A stretch of 64,000 nucleotides of DNA from Marthasterias glacialis (GCA_911728455.2 OU452222.1:11670767-11734766); one strand, 5' to 3'; counted from the stretch's first letter, positions 39,588 through 51,943 are shown. Notes: generated by a model from the sequence alone, not told the origin. Made by a program: numbers and translations.

Positions 39588-39602
39588 GTTGCCAACGGCA
39601 AC
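39588..39602. promoter_or_regulatory. Perfect palindromic X-box (RFX site)
   Basis: GTTGCC-AAC-GGCAAC matches the RFX X-box consensus GTNRCC(N0-3)RGYAAC at every position. It lies between CSNK2A and the cilium gene CFAP20, next to the candidate minus-strand exon at 39361-39520. Confidence 0.6.
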
Positions 39603-40079
39603 AGACCATGGCGAATGATGAAATAAAAAAAAATAAAAAAAAACCAACTGGAGAAACTTTCAAATGAAGTTGCTGACTAAAAGTTAATTAGGTTTTATAA
39701 TTAAATTGTTCCTATCAAGGAGGTAGAGATTGAGATATTCTAGTTATTTCTTTTATAAGTTTCTCTAATGGGGCTTTTTCATTATGCATATCAACCACAC
39801 TGTGCTTACAGTTTCGGGGATGCTCACAATTCTGTATGCACAATGTAAGCAATGAGTCATTTCAGCTGATTTACTGCCGAACAAAATAATGTTATCTCCA
39901 AAATTACACTAAATATAACCATTCGCAAATTAATTTTCAACTTGACTGCTACTGACTGATAATGTGAGCTAAAACATTATAAATATAGAACTGGAACATC
40001 TGACGAGCAACAAAGGCATAACTTTATTTGCTTCAATGTTTTTCATTCATCATTTTTAGCAGTCTGAAGTGGCAAACTG

Positions 40080-41504
40080 GACCTCCCTTTGTTCTTTATC
40101 GCCACACCGCCACTCCTAATAGAACGTCATCTCCCGGGTAACCCCTTCCATGACACCCACAGAGCAATCCTCAAACATACTACTGCGCATGCCCACGATC
40201 TAGGCACTCGCCCGTAACTGCGGCGCTGCACGGACTTGAAAAGCACCTTTGCGCACTATGAAAAATAGTTCCCGTAAGGAGCGAAAAATGGCGCGCACTT
40301 TGAATAAAGTTACGATTGGCCTTTATTGTGATTTTGTGAAATTATTTTTAGTATTGTAACAGCCTATTTTCCCCCTAACATGTAAACAGTCACAGTGAAG
40401 CCAAAACTGTTTGAGAAACACATTGGTTAAAAACTATCGCACTTTTTGAGTTGCGATTTTCTATTGCTCAAAGTTGATGCCAATAATTTTTTTTATTACG
40501 GTACGCATATTTGTTTTCGGTTCCATTAATATAATAATTATTTTATGTCCAAAGATTCTCGCATTACTTTACATTGAATATTTTACTCCCACATTTTTGT
40601 CCTAAACGAGCATCTTGTGCTTCAAGATTAATTATCTCTAAAACCCATTTTTTTTTCATTCAAGAGGTGTTCAGATTTGATTGAAATATTTAAATTTGTT
40701 TACTAATCGATTACGCTAAAAGCGTTTTTCCTTAGTTTTTGGTGAAAGTTTATTAATGGTTGTCAAATAAATTCAATGGCGTCACAAAGATTTTATCTGT
40801 TTGTATAAGCAAAACAATTTTTTTGAAATTTGTTTTTATAGTGTTTGCTTATAGGTGAATAACAGTGCATCCTTTTTTAAATAAATTAATTTAATTGATA
40901 ATCGTTTTTTTAAGTAGATGACAGTGTATACCTTAACATAATGATAATTTGTTGTTCTGTTATGTGTATTTAAAAGTTTATCCATCCCACCGTAGTCCCC
41001 GCCCCTCTCAATCATCTTTTTTTTTATTATCCATCTTGCACTCAGAGGGTCGAGTCATCTTTCCAAACAAGGGCTTCAACTTCGGTTCTAGCTTAGGCTC
41101 TGTCTGCCCGTTTAAGCCCCGTTCCGATAGCCCTCTTTTTAAAAATAACAAACTGAGCAATAAGCCGGAACCCACCGAAGCCAACAGCAGCCATGGTTTC
41201 GAGAATGGGGTGCCTTTGTTTACTATGCTACAACTAACGGCACGGACACCGTCTGCCTTTGTGTAACTGGTACCCGCCCGGTCAGCCACCCGCCCCGTTT
41301 GCACTGGCAGTCGGTTACCGCTTATCCTCAGGCGCGGAGCAATTTATTTACGCCGTTGTGTGCTTCGGTCACCAGGAGACCAGTCAAGAACTAACGTACA
41401 CATTGCAAAGCTCACTTAACGACGAGAGATCAAAGCGAGCACAACCCACGTAAGGGTTTCCCACGAAATATTCACACCTGCAATATAAAGTCAACTAAAT
41501 AAAC
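40080..41504 (+). promoter_or_regulatory. Upstream region of CFAP20
   Basis: A GC-richer patch at 40080-40300 contains TGCGCATGC (NRF1-like, 40184-40192) and AAAAATGGCGCGCAC (YY1-like). It could be a CpG-type promoter. A hexanucleotide-arm foldback lies at about 41070-41200. The proximal 200 bp show no further motif I trust. Confidence 0.3.
41070..41200. repeat. Hexanucleotide-arm foldback (copy 3)
   Basis: GGGCTTCAACTTCGG and CTTAGGCTCTG on the left against CCGGAACCCACCGAAGCC on the right. Degenerate copy, about 300 bp upstream of the CFAP20 start. Confidence 0.45.
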
Positions 41505-41588
41505 ATGTTTAAAAACACATTTCAGAGCGGTTTTTTATCGATATTATACAGCATTGGGAGCAAGCCTCTGCAGTTATGGACGAAGAAG
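41505..41588 (+). CDS. CFAP20: CFAP20 exon 1
   Basis: Residues 1-28, [20 protein letters not shown] to LWTKK, with donor GTATGT. Confidence 0.95.
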
Positions 41589-44154
41589 GTATGTGGTGAA
41601 TAATTAGTCTTAATTGTGCATGTATTTTTGAAGGCAATAATGCAAGGAAAGTGTGATTGATAATGTTGGATTTGCATGCACTGTCGTATGTGAGGTAGCC
41701 ATTTTGTGTTATCTTATTATGATCTTTTGACATGGCCGACCATAGCAACTGATTGTTAAGTTGATGTTGTAATAGTTAATATGTTACTGTAAAGGTTACA
41801 ACCCTCGTTTGTATTTCTTTAACATCATTGTTATATAAATCACCTGCAAATTTTGAGATTTTATGAATATTATTTGTCAAACACTTCAGCAAAATTACAA
41901 TCCCTAGCAACCAACACATCAGAAATATCACTGACGATCAAGTTCAACTTATTTCAATCAAGCTTTTTTTTGCAATTATTCTTTTTTCGTACTCTGTCCA
42001 ATCATGTTTTTTTACTCTGTGCTCAAGTAAATTTTGATGAAGTTTGATGGAATCTTTAGGGCGTCATTAGATGTGAAAAGCAATGCCAGCGGATCAGATA
42101 GCATGCTGTTCAGCCATTTAGTTTTAATGATTGTGCATAATCCCAGCTTCGGTGTCCTATGAATATGATGTGTAGACACCGTCTGAGTTCTATAACATAG
42201 TCAGCTGAGCTGTAAAAATCACGTCTTATGTTTTGTATTCTTTCTTTTGCTTATTCAGGTCCAAAATGGTCACATCAAACGCATCACAGATAACGACATT
42301 CAGTCACTAGTAATCGAAATCGTAGGAACAAATGTCAGCACGACGTTTATCACATGTCCAGAAGAACCCAAAAAGGTTCTGGGCATTAAGCTCCCCTTCC
42401 TGGTCATGATCATCAAAAATCTCAAGAAATACTTCACATTTGAGGTGCAAGTACTCGACGACAAGAATGTAAAGAGGCGGTTCCGGGCCAGCAACTACCA
42501 AAGCACGACGAGGGTAAAGCCGTTCATTTGCACGATGCCAATGAGGCTAGACGACGGATGGAATCAAATTCAGGTAAATACAGCCAGTTGCTGCGCGCTG
42601 ATAATCGCCCCGAAATTACAAATTCATAAATTTTTTTTGTAGGGGGTTTTGGCGCCCCTTACAAATGTTCTCTTGGAGAATCTGTTTTCCTGAGCAGGCA
42701 GGATTTTTCTTCTTCTTTTTTTAGTGCCATTTAAAAACTGAAAACAATTATTACTTTAGTGTACTCGAGGCAGTTTTTTTTTGGGAGGGGGCAAAATCAA
42801 AATGGTTTGTTTGCTAATGAAAAAGCTTATTTCAATAATACAAACATGGGACCTCGTCCGTACAAGAATTAAGTTCGAGATTCAAGGTGAAATTCTCATG
42901 TGTGCCAACCCTTTGCAAAGCTGAAATCTGATAATGCACAATCGCAGATTTTTCTTCATGTAATTTGTTATGTTCCTCTGGCATCATTAATATCCAATTA
43001 TTCAAAGGTGGAACACAGGGTATGTATTCATCCCATTTTTTTAAATAAGTTTCGGTCTGAAAGCTTACTGAATATGAAGTTCACATTCATACCACTAGCT
43101 ATCTACCATAGAAATATTTCTGTTTAAAATACTGTCATAGTCGAGAAAATAGAACTTGAAGACCTTGATTTTAAGATCGATTGTAACATTCAAAATTAAG
43201 GACAATGTGTTAACATGCTAAAAAGTGTGCATGGATTTTAACCATTTTCTCCTGACTCCGACGACACATTGAGCCTAAATTTTCTTAGTTTTTTGTTTAT
43301 GTATTGAATCACACAAAGAACATTGCACTATGGGCTTTACCAATCCTATGTTTTACCTTTAATTTACTATTTTAACCAATGGTAACATTTAAATATGGTC
43401 TCACAATAAACCAATGAGTTGAGATTATAATTTTTATATCCTTTTTTGTTTTTTTCACTTGCAGTTTAACTTGTCAGACTTCACAAGACGTGCCTATGGT
43501 ACAAACTACATTGAGACACTAAGAGTACAGGTAAGAAAGTGTTTCCAGTTAGTTTTCATTCTATCTTAGCTTCTTTGAGTTATTTACTAGGATCCTACCT
43601 AACCCGACCCAACCAAACACTTGAACTCTGATTATGATAGTATGCCTAATCCTAGGCAAAGCAAAACCAGTTTATCAGTGCAATCCTAAATCCAACAAAA
43701 TCAAGCACATACAGTTGGATTTTGATGCTTTTATGATGGTAAAGATTGGTATAGCCACAAAATTTCCGCACCACAGCAGACTACGATGGTTAACAAAACA
43801 GCACCAACAAACTTAAATAAGGAGATAAATTAGTTTTACTTTTTCACTTGTTTTTTAAAGTCAAAAAAATTTGTCAAGATTGATGCACAACACGTTGAGA
43901 ATTTGACCAAGTTATTGTGTGGTGTTTTAATCGGAACTGATTGCTCTTATCTACAGTTCAACAGGCCTACTGGATAACTTTTCAAAGCAGCGTGGCTTTA
44001 CTTATTTTGTTCTCCTTGTGGTTTTTCTCCCCCTTTCCAGATCCACGCCAACTGTCGGATTCGCCGTGTTTACTTCTCGGACAGACTGTACTCAGAGGAT
44101 GAACTGCCTGCAGAATTTAAGCTGTACTTGCCCGTAAACAACAAGGGTAAATAG
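41505..44154 (+). CDS. CFAP20: Cilia- and flagella-associated protein 20, complete, 4 exons, 192 aa
   Basis: Exons are 41505-41588, 42259-42573, 43465-43530 and 44041-44154; phase is 0 at every junction and the total is 193 codons with the stop. The protein starts [20 protein letters not shown] and is almost identical to the deeply conserved family throughout, including the stretches [40 protein letters not shown] and [18 protein letters not shown]. The length is within one residue of the human protein. CFAP20 is an axonemal inner-junction protein needed for normal ciliary waveform. It lies downstream of CSNK2A in the same orientation. Only the last few residues (PVNNKGK) vary. Confidence 0.98.
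42259..42573 (+). CDS. CFAP20: CFAP20 exon 2
   Basis: Residues 29-133, [20 protein letters not shown] to [10 protein letters not shown]. The frame continues past the GTAAAT donor at 42574, but the homologous sequence resumes only in exon 3. Confidence 0.97.
43465..43530 (+). CDS. CFAP20: CFAP20 exon 3
   Basis: Residues 134-155, [20 protein letters not shown] to VQ, 22 codons. Confidence 0.97.
44041..44154 (+). CDS. CFAP20: CFAP20 exon 4 (terminal)
   Basis: Residues 156-192, [20 protein letters not shown] to the stop TAG at 44152-44154. Confidence 0.97.
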   Translation: MHANCRIRRVYFSDRLYSEDELPAEFKLYLPVNNKGK

Positions 44155-44404
44155 CTGCAAAAGAACTGACCACGCCTCATTTTACTCTCCATATCGTCTG
44201 ACAAGCCTCAATCTCCAGTTTGAACATCGGTGCTCTTCAGACGATTACGATCTTACTTTATCGGCTGGAATTTGAAAAAACTCAAGGCAATTTTTTAAAC
44301 AAATATAATCGGAGTAACATGATGAACTTCACCCAACAGCTAAAAACAGAGCTCTGAAATGATGGTGACTGTCGCGTGTTTTCAGGAGATAAACATGTGT
44401 AATT

Positions 44405-44562
44405 CAGGCCTGGAATTACACAGAGGCCATGACCTCTGTTGCCCTGGTCTTGGCCTTGGTGCCCCATCAAAAGTTTCCCATAGATTTGAGGGTTTTTCCA
44501 ATGAAAGTGCCTGTTGCAAGATGAAAATGGCCTTGCCCTCTCAAAGATGAAATCCTAGGCCT
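44405..44562. repeat. Dispersed AGGCCT-type repeat in CFAP20 3' UTR
   Basis: CAGGCCTGGAATTACACAG to a CCTAGGCCTG end, inverted relative to the intron 7 copies of CSNK2A. It lies between the CFAP20 stop and its poly(A) signal, so it may be transcribed. Confidence 0.65.
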
Positions 44563-45243
44563 GTAATTTAACTTATTTCCTCTCACATCTGTCTCATGAT
44601 TGAACTGTTTCAGATCATTAAAATGCTGATTTCTGTTTACGAAGTGTTGAAGCTTCACTGCTCTGTTTTCAGTTGTTTTTGGGGGCATCTTAAACCAGCA
44701 GGTTTTTTTTTCTCTTGGACTCATCTTGAAGTGAACCTTTAACAGAACAAAAGAAGATTTTTGTTATGCTTATGACGTAGAGAGCGATCGGTGCCAGAGA
44801 TTCAATTTTCATTTGGGGTAGGGGGAGGGGGATTGGACTTTCTTGTGTCAGATCATCGACACCGATCATATTTTGCATCATCATCCAAGATTAACCATAA
44901 ATGGGTTTTGTAATGCAGCTCACATAACATGGATGGGTGTAAGATTACCCTTATTGAATTTTCAAATGGAGTTTACCTCCCCCCCTTTTTTTTTAATGCA
45001 GCCATGCCACTTTTTATTATTGTGCTGTAGAACCAATCAAAATTTATGTAGCTATTATAATTTTTATATTTAATTGTATTTAATATTTCGGGAACTGCTG
45101 TTCATGTTCATTTCCGATATACTTACACACAGCTGCCTGAAGAATGGACAAGGGGGTGGTTAATGCCGAACTTGATGATAATCTGATGTCTTCATTTTTC
45201 ATAGGCATGGATATGTGTAAATATGTTATTTGGAACAATCTCC

Positions 45244-45249
45244 AATAAA
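45244..45249 (+). terminator. CFAP20 poly(A) signal
   Basis: AATAAA about 1.1 kb past the stop, the first clear plus-strand hexamer. Confidence 0.55.
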
Positions 45250-45857
45250 GTTATTAATTCAGAAATTGTTCAATTTGCATAACTTTCATACCATGTTTTG
45301 CTCCGTTCGCAGTTGATTCAACGGGAAACTGTTATTTACTTACAAGTGTTTTGAAAGGAGTTGATGTTTTGTAAAAGCAGTCGCTGTTCAAGCACTCGGT
45401 TATTATTATGACTGTACATATTAATTACAAACTGTATTTTATTCAGCAAGTGTCTGTAATAAAAACTAGATTACCTTATAAAAAGATAGTTTGTTGTGAA
45501 TATTTTGTGGTACCAGGAGTTTTGATTAAAACGTAAATTTCACTTCACAGCTTTTCTGAAGAACATTTCAAGTCGCAATAATTTCACGAATCAAGTAATT
45601 TTTTAGTTCAGTTCAGTATTCAGCCACATTGCTTATCTATCAGAAACCAAAAATCGTTGTGTATACTCGCGCAAAATAGCATGGAACCTAATTTCACACA
45701 TTTAACACCCCCCCCCCCCCCAATCCAAATTAGAAAGAGTTTCGCTAGTAGTCAATAGAGGGTTCAACCCGCTCAACATCAAAACTACAGAGGGCGCTGT
45801 ATCAGTTGCCATAAAATTGTAAAAAATGCACAATGGCGGTGTTTATAAAAAAATGTT

Positions 45858-45942
45858 ATGTTGTTCAAGCAAGTCTCAAGACGAGGGGACTTTGACACTA
45901 CCAACTCATGGGTGGATGACCAAATGTCTACGGATGATGCAG
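45858..45942 (+). CDS. Possible first exon of an unrecognised gene
   Basis: A start at 45858 opens MLFKQVSRRGDFDTTNSWVD and 8 further codons to a GTGATT donor at 45943. Just upstream are a YY1-like CACAATGGCGG (45829) and a GAGGGCGCTGT motif (45790). The amino-acid composition looks protein-like, but no second exon was found and the competing frames are also short. Weak call. Confidence 0.2.
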
Positions 45943-46627
45943 GTGATTTCTTTTAGTTCCATGACCTTTTTCTATCGCTAAATTTGGGATTTTGAGGCTG
46001 TGACATTGTTGAACATTTCAACACATTCGGCCGACTCATCACTCCTGTGTGTGTTCGTCTGTTCAGAATGCATTTCACTCAAGGTAAGCAGTAAAACTCA
46101 TATTTATTATTATAGCTCTGATTGAAGGTTGAACGCGTCACCAGGTTGCACCTATAGTCAAGTTGAGATATACGACAGGGCTCTGGAAAAGTAGTTGACC
46201 AAACACTGAACAGTAATACCAAGTCAGTGTTCACATTTGACTCATTTTCATAGATGCAACTGTTTCCTGAGGCAAAATGCCCTCCCTAATCAAAGTTTCA
46301 AACATGCCCTACACAGTACACCTACCATCATGACCCCGCTTAGTCTCACCTGGAAATTGTACACGTTTTACAGTTGCATTGTTGGGGCAAACTTAGCCCT
46401 AGTAGGACGGCAGTCTCCGTTGTATGCAAGGGAGGAATTCCAACCTGGGCTAGTGCAAACTAATCATCTAGGTCTATAAGGTGCTTGCAAAATGTGAAAT
46501 TTCTGGACACAAAATTACCCCTGGCCCTGCAGCATGTTCCATGTGCAAACCAATGGTCGTCATGAATTGTTTTTAAAAAATGGCCAAGTGCGTTTGCCTG
46601 TATGTCACCTCAAAGTCGGAAAATATT

Positions 46628-46734
46628 GTCTGGTGATAGACCCAGTAACTGGGGCGTTAAGTACTCGCTCTCTCGTAGTCAGTGTACGAGAGAGGGAGTA
46701 CTTAACGCCCCAGTTACTGGGTCTAGTCTGGTGA
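46628..46734. mobile_element. 89 bp palindromic MITE with 9 bp target duplication
   Basis: Element 46637-46725 begins TAGACCCAGTAACTGGGGCG and ends with the complement, with a GAGAG-rich hairpin centre. Both sides are flanked directly by GTCTGGTGA (46628-46636 and 46726-46734). It has the same TAG...CTA ends and duplication length as the 19.65 kb element, but unrelated internal sequence. Confidence 0.8.
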
Positions 46735-46784
46735 CAAGTACAGACAGAAAAATGTTGCGGTGCAGCTGCAGCCATTTGGTGCTC

Positions 46785-46968
46785 GATATGTGGCAGGGTG
46801 TACCCCACCTCCTATTGTGTCTTCATTTTGTTCTGGATATCTCTGGAATTCTTTTGAGGATTTTAGGGGGGGGTGCTTCTGTACAAGAGGGGAAGAGTGT
46901 GTTAGAGAATTGGACATTTTTTTTGGGGAGGGGGGGCCTCCCTCTGCCACATATCGGGCATGGTATAG
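46785..46968. repeat. Possible MITE with 13 bp inverted ends
   Basis: CGATATGTGGCAG near the left end and CTGCCACATATCG near the right. The interior is G-rich and non-coding. Confidence 0.4.
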
Positions 46969-47439
46969 ATGCAGCGGTCAAAGTAAAGTGTGCCCTCAAT
47001 ATGTGCAAATCCTCCAATGTAGTCTGGTTGTTACGAAGAGCGTGCGGTTCTAAAAAGAACAAAATCGGACCCCTTGAACGTGTGACTAAAAAAGTATAAA
47101 CTGTTGCACTTGCTATGAATTTTAACAACGGAATTTGCTTTAAAGGTTATAAATCTTCTTTGATTCTCATTGCATTAAGCTCCCTTTGTTTAGAGTAAAG
47201 TGCTTTGCCCGCTGTTGGAAAAACTCTTTTAGGGTGAAAATGTGTGTTGAACTTCCTGAAAGTGTTCCGCTGAATAACTTTAAAAAATTGGCGGCCATTG
47301 AGGAAGCAGAACATTCAAATGGTAAACAAATTTGTTGGCCCAGACTTACTGCATAATGATAGGCAAACCCAAGGGTATTGTGATATAACAGCCAGGTTTG
47401 GAAATCATTACAAATAGCCCTATACAAATATTTTTAATG

Positions 47440-48070
47440 AAAGCTCACCAGAAGAACAGTTAAACACCATTAATACCCTGAAAATATATATATATATATA
47501 TATAATATTTTGTCTATAAAATTGATAAACAAATAGTTATGGAAAAGTGCAGTTGTAGTAAAAACACCATCACACACTGCCTTCTGTCTTAAAAACTGAT
47601 GAACGCCAAACGGTTATAAAAAAAACAACTGTTTTAAAAACGATTAGTAAAAAAAGTGACAAGTAACAGTTAAATGATAAACATCACTAAACCCTGAGTG
47701 CTATCTTAAAAACTGATAAACGATTTGTTATGGAAAACAGTGACAGGTTACAGTTGAATAGTTATGGTAAGGAGAACATATTATACATGCCATCTAAAAA
47801 CTGAAGATGGCAGCATCTTAAAAATTGATAAATGATTAGTTATAAACAGAAAACAGTGACAAAGTACAGTTATTGCAAACACCTTTACACCCTGCCTGTC
47901 ATCTTAAAACAACTGATAAACGAGTCGTGGAAAGCAGTTAGAGTTGTGGTAAAAAAAAACGATTAGTAGAAAAAGTGACAGGTAAAAGTTATATAATATA
48001 AACACCACTACACCCTGCGCGCCATCTTAAAAACTTATAAACAATTAGTGTGGTAAACAAGCCTCGGGTC
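47440..48070. repeat. Degenerate ~100 bp tandem repeat
   Basis: The phrase ATCTTAAAAACTGATAAACG recurs with variation near 47583, 47704, 47813, 47891 and 48024. ACAGTGACAGGT and CACCACTACACCCTGC phrases lie between. A short (AT)n tract begins at 47488. Confidence 0.65.
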
Positions 48071-48529
48071 AAATTTCAAAGATTTAGGCATATTTCTGGG
48101 GGGAAAACCCGAATATTTGATGATTAGAGTCTTTAGCTGGGTTGGATCCTCCTCCAACGAACATACTCCCCTCCTTCGAATTTCATCATTAATTGTTTTT
48201 TAATGCAACATTTAGCTTAAAAATACATGGGTACTGCCCGTATATCAATTCCTGGGAGGGGGGGGGGGCAAAGATGGTGTTGTGGTCATATTCTAAAACC
48301 TCGTAACACCACTCTTAGGGGGGAATGCAATTATTTGAGATTAACCACAAAATAATGTTCTGCAAAACCAAACAAAGTAGACCCTACAAATCCCAAGTTT
48401 CTTTTTAGAATTGCGCCTCAGGGCATGAAAGTACCCGCACCAAAAGTGTTATTGCTTAGATAGTGTTTATATTTTGCCCAAATGTGGGAATTATGGAGAT
48501 TCGATCTCGACGGGAAGACAAAGAGATAA

Positions 48530-48643
48530 CTAGGGTGGCGTCATTGGGTACACGTACGTCCTGCACGTATTGTTCGCCTCCCATGGGTTGTCTTTGGGAA
48601 GTGTTTGATCGTCTGGTTTGATCATCTTCTTTGCATCTCTCAC
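48530..48643 (-). pseudogene. Second copy of the dipeptidase terminal exon (alternative last exon or relic)
   Basis: After a TTTTGCAG acceptor the minus strand encodes VRDAKKMIKPDDQTLPKDNP then [17 protein letters not shown] and TAG at 48530-48532. The exon at 53566-53670 encodes the parallel [20 protein letters not shown] then [14 protein letters not shown]. Frame, acceptor and phase are intact and the differences keep the protein pattern, so it may be used as an alternative last exon of the upstream gene. No nearby AATAAA was found downstream, which favours a relic. Called pseudogene only for lack of a better category. Confidence 0.6.
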
Positions 48644-48699
48644 CTGCAAAACGTAAAACATGTTATATTTTTTTCACAACACAAACTAAATAAAAACGG

Positions 48700-49265
48700 A
48701 CACATTGCTTACAAGGTTTCTGCTAAAGCAAATAAAATAAGCAGGATACCAGACACAGATTTAACATGTGACATTGGATTTTTGGCTGGCAAATTCATTC
48801 TGTTAAAGCATAATTCCTGTGTGCTTAGTTTTGTTTTGTGTTTAAAGCGTTTGTTTTAAGCGTGCCTACAAAGACTACATTCTTGCTGATTATGTAAGCT
48901 AGTCTTTTCTCCAGGTTCAGTCCCCAGCCTCATCCCTGCTAATGGGAGACTTTTAGGACACTGGGTGGCAGCAGACTCACCAGGTAAATCCATTATTCCC
49001 GGAACTGTGCGCATGCTCAGAACAACGTCAAGAATGAAAATTTGCCTGGTTAGCTTGCTGCCACCTAGCGGTCCAAAGTCTCCCATTGCCTTTACCGATC
49101 TACCATTTATTTTGTTCTCCTTTCTTCATTTTATTTAAAATACATACATGTTTTAATATACATTGTCTAATTATGATTCTTTCTTTTTTTGCTAGTCTGC
49201 GTTTTTACACTTATTACGTTGTTATGGTTTGCCCATTTAATCATTTCGCGCTTGTTTAAAGGTAA
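48700..49265. repeat. Tandem-duplicated segment, copy 1
   Basis: Shares GACATTGGATTTTTGGCTGG, TTAAAGCGTTTG and other phrases in order with 51268-51790. The colinearity resumes at a (TTTG)n tract and GCTTCCCACATCAAGCTG (49709 and 51871). Confidence 0.65.
48957..49083. repeat. ~125 bp hairpin element (copy 1)
   Basis: GGTGGCAGCAGAC at the left pairs with a GCTTGCTGCCACC right arm, with TGCGCATGCTCAGAACAAC between. A close copy lies at 54255-54382. Confidence 0.7.
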
Positions 49266-49617
49266 AATATAGGATTGGTAAAGCTGACAGTGCAGTGTTC
49301 TTACTTTGTGTGATTCAATACAATACATGTGAAGATTTGGGCTCAATCCGTCGTCCGAGTCAGGAGAAAACAGTGAGAAACCGTGCACACTTTCCAGCAT
49401 GTAAATACCTTGTCCCTAATTTCAAAAAATCTATTTTCTCGACAAGTTTCTACAGTACTTCAGACAAAGCTACTATTTCTATGGAAGATTATTACTGGTA
49501 TGAACTTTATAAACAGTATGCGTTCAGACAAATACTATTAAAAAAAATCTTGTTGATGAATACCAATTCTGTATTCTGCCTTTAAATATTACGTATCTGT
49601 CTGCTTGTTTGTCTGTT

Positions 49618-49696
49618 TTGACTGTTTGTTTGTTTGTTGGGTTGTTTGTGTGTTTGTTTGTTTGTTTGTTTGTTTGTTTGTTTGTTTGTTTGTCGT
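49618..49696. repeat. (TTTG)n microsatellite
   Basis: About 75 bp of TTTG repeats with one GGGTTG interruption. Confidence 0.95.
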
Positions 49697-51267
49697 CTCT
49701 TTTCTGTAAGGCTTCCCACATCAAGCTGCAGTGTGCTTTTGGGATTTGCCTCTATTAATTTCTCTCTCTCTCGAAGGGAGTAAACCATCTTGTTTACTCA
49801 TTAATTACTCACCCTCTTAATCTGAAAGCACGCGTACAACTTTGGTAATTATCACAGACCAGTATCCGCACTTTGCGTGACCCAACATGTACATGAAATA
49901 ATAAAACTTGTGAAAGTTTAAGCTCAATCTTCCGTTGGACTCATGAGAAAATAGTGAAAACCCCATTGTATGTTTTCACTGTTTTCCAACATCGGGTTTT
50001 GGTCTCGCGAGATCAAAATTAACTGCTTCATACTCCTTATTCTCAAAAGGTTTAGCATTTCAGGCAAGCATATTTTCAAGGGAAGTTTTCCAACATGACA
50101 ATCAATATACCATGTTGAATCCGTGGACATGTATTTTCAATCTTGCCACGTTCCGTCTAGTAAAACAACTGGAATCACATCTGACAACAACATCATTTTA
50201 ACTACCTTGGTCCAAGCAATCAGTTGTTTTTATTTTAGCCTTGATATAAAATGGACTTTTATTACACCATTTAAAAATTAATTGTCGTTGGAATACAAAT
50301 CATTGATAGAAATAATAACATTTGAATATATAATAAATCTGTCTAAATCATGAAACTCTTTCCATCACTATAATTGAGTTGCAAAATAGATACATTTAAA
50401 AACTGCGTTTCGACGCAGGCTTCGTGAAATTACAAGTATATCCGTTTGATACGGATGTAGTTCCAGTCAACTCTCGCGTCAGCGGGGAGGTTAAAAAATA
50501 ATCCACATTTTACCAAATATGGTCATAATTTTTTCAATGGGCCAATAAGGACAAGATTCCATGTAATCCTCACCCCTGGTATACCCCACAAGCCTGTAGA
50601 CTCCCATTGGCCAGACCCTAACCACTGCAGAGTAAGGAGTGTTGAAAGACAGCAGCCACCTGTCTCAGTGTAGTAATTGATTGACCTTGTGCTAAGGACC
50701 CTTGTCACAGGGCGGTATGCAATTTTGTGAAAACAGCTTGTGCGGCACGTGGATCTTAAATAACACAAGTATAAGTCTTCGCTGGCACTCCAATTCACCA
50801 GACAGTGATTTATAATGGCTTTGGGCTTGCAGGGTGGGTTATTGAACTTAAAGACAGGGTGGACGAAATTTTATCCTCCTGGATCAAGGGAAGTTTTTGA
50901 TTAATGTGGTTGCGCTGAGGGTTAAAACCCCTGGCAAACACACACAAACACGTTTTTGAGCAGCGCTTTTAAGTTGTATGCTTTGTTATGTACACTATTC
51001 AGACTTTAAAGTTCAATTGAAAAGATAGCAAGTCCGTAATGTGCCACACAAAGTGGACCTTTATGCATTGACGTTATCACGCCGCCATCTTGGAGGTAAA
51101 ACGGTGATGAAACAATGGAAATTCGAAGCTATACGCACGGCGCACAGGATGGGCCAATGAGCAACCTTCTTGTGACCGAGGGCGCCCTACTCAAATGACG
51201 TCATTTGCATAAAGTTGAATGTTAGGCCAAATTTCATACAACCTTTAAAGCAGACAATGTTGCTTAC

Positions 51268-51900
51268 GAATGTTCCGCTATGTAAAAACATGCAGGATAC
51301 CAGGCACAGATCTGACATGTGACATTGGATTTTTGGCTGGTAAATTTATTCTGGTAAAGCATATTATTGTGCTTGGTTTTGTGGTTAAAGCGTTTGCTTT
51401 AATCGTGCCTATGCCTAATACCTTCTTTCTCATTATGTAACCTGCGGCCGATTTCACTGAAAGCTAAGAATGATCTTAACTGTGTATTAATGTAAAGTGC
51501 TAAGCAAAGTGTGATGTCATGATACAAATCACTATGGCGATATTGACAACTCATCTTAAGATGAATCTCAGTGTTTTGTGAAATCGAGCCCTTGTCTTTC
51601 CCCAGCTTCAATCCCCCTCTTCTCTTCTCTTTGCCTTTAATGAAATACAGTCCTATTATTTTATTTTTCTCCTTCATCTTTAATTATACATTGTGTAGTT
51701 ATGATTATTGTTTTGCTGGTCAGCATTCTTATTACAATGTCTAACTATAATCAAGTTTTTATTGCTTTGCTCCCCCTTTAATCATTTCGCACTAATTGTT
51801 TAACTGCGTATTAATTGTCTGCTCGTTTGCCTGTTTTGTCTATTTTGTTTGTCAGCTCTTTTCTATATGCTTCCCACATCAAGCTGTGCTTCTGGGGTTT
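51268..51900. repeat. Tandem-duplicated segment, copy 2
   Basis: Counterpart of 48700-49780. It lacks the hairpin element and carries a different insertion near 51440-51600. Confidence 0.6.
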
Positions 51901-51943
51901 GCCTGTATTTCGCTCTTTCCTGAGTAATCGGTTGTCCTATTAT

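Noticed and set aside
42574..42642. Extension of CFAP20 exon 2 past the donor
   Set aside because: Homologous sequence resumes at the exon 3 acceptor with matching phase; the extension is unlike the family.
46605..47128. Several overlapping 67-165 residue frames
   Set aside because: They cover the 89 bp palindromic MITE and a G-rich repeat, so both strands read openly as a by-product of the inverted repeats.
50523..50798. 91-residue minus-strand frame
   Set aside because: Cys/Trp/Ser-rich composition with no splice context or recognised family; more likely a decayed repeat.
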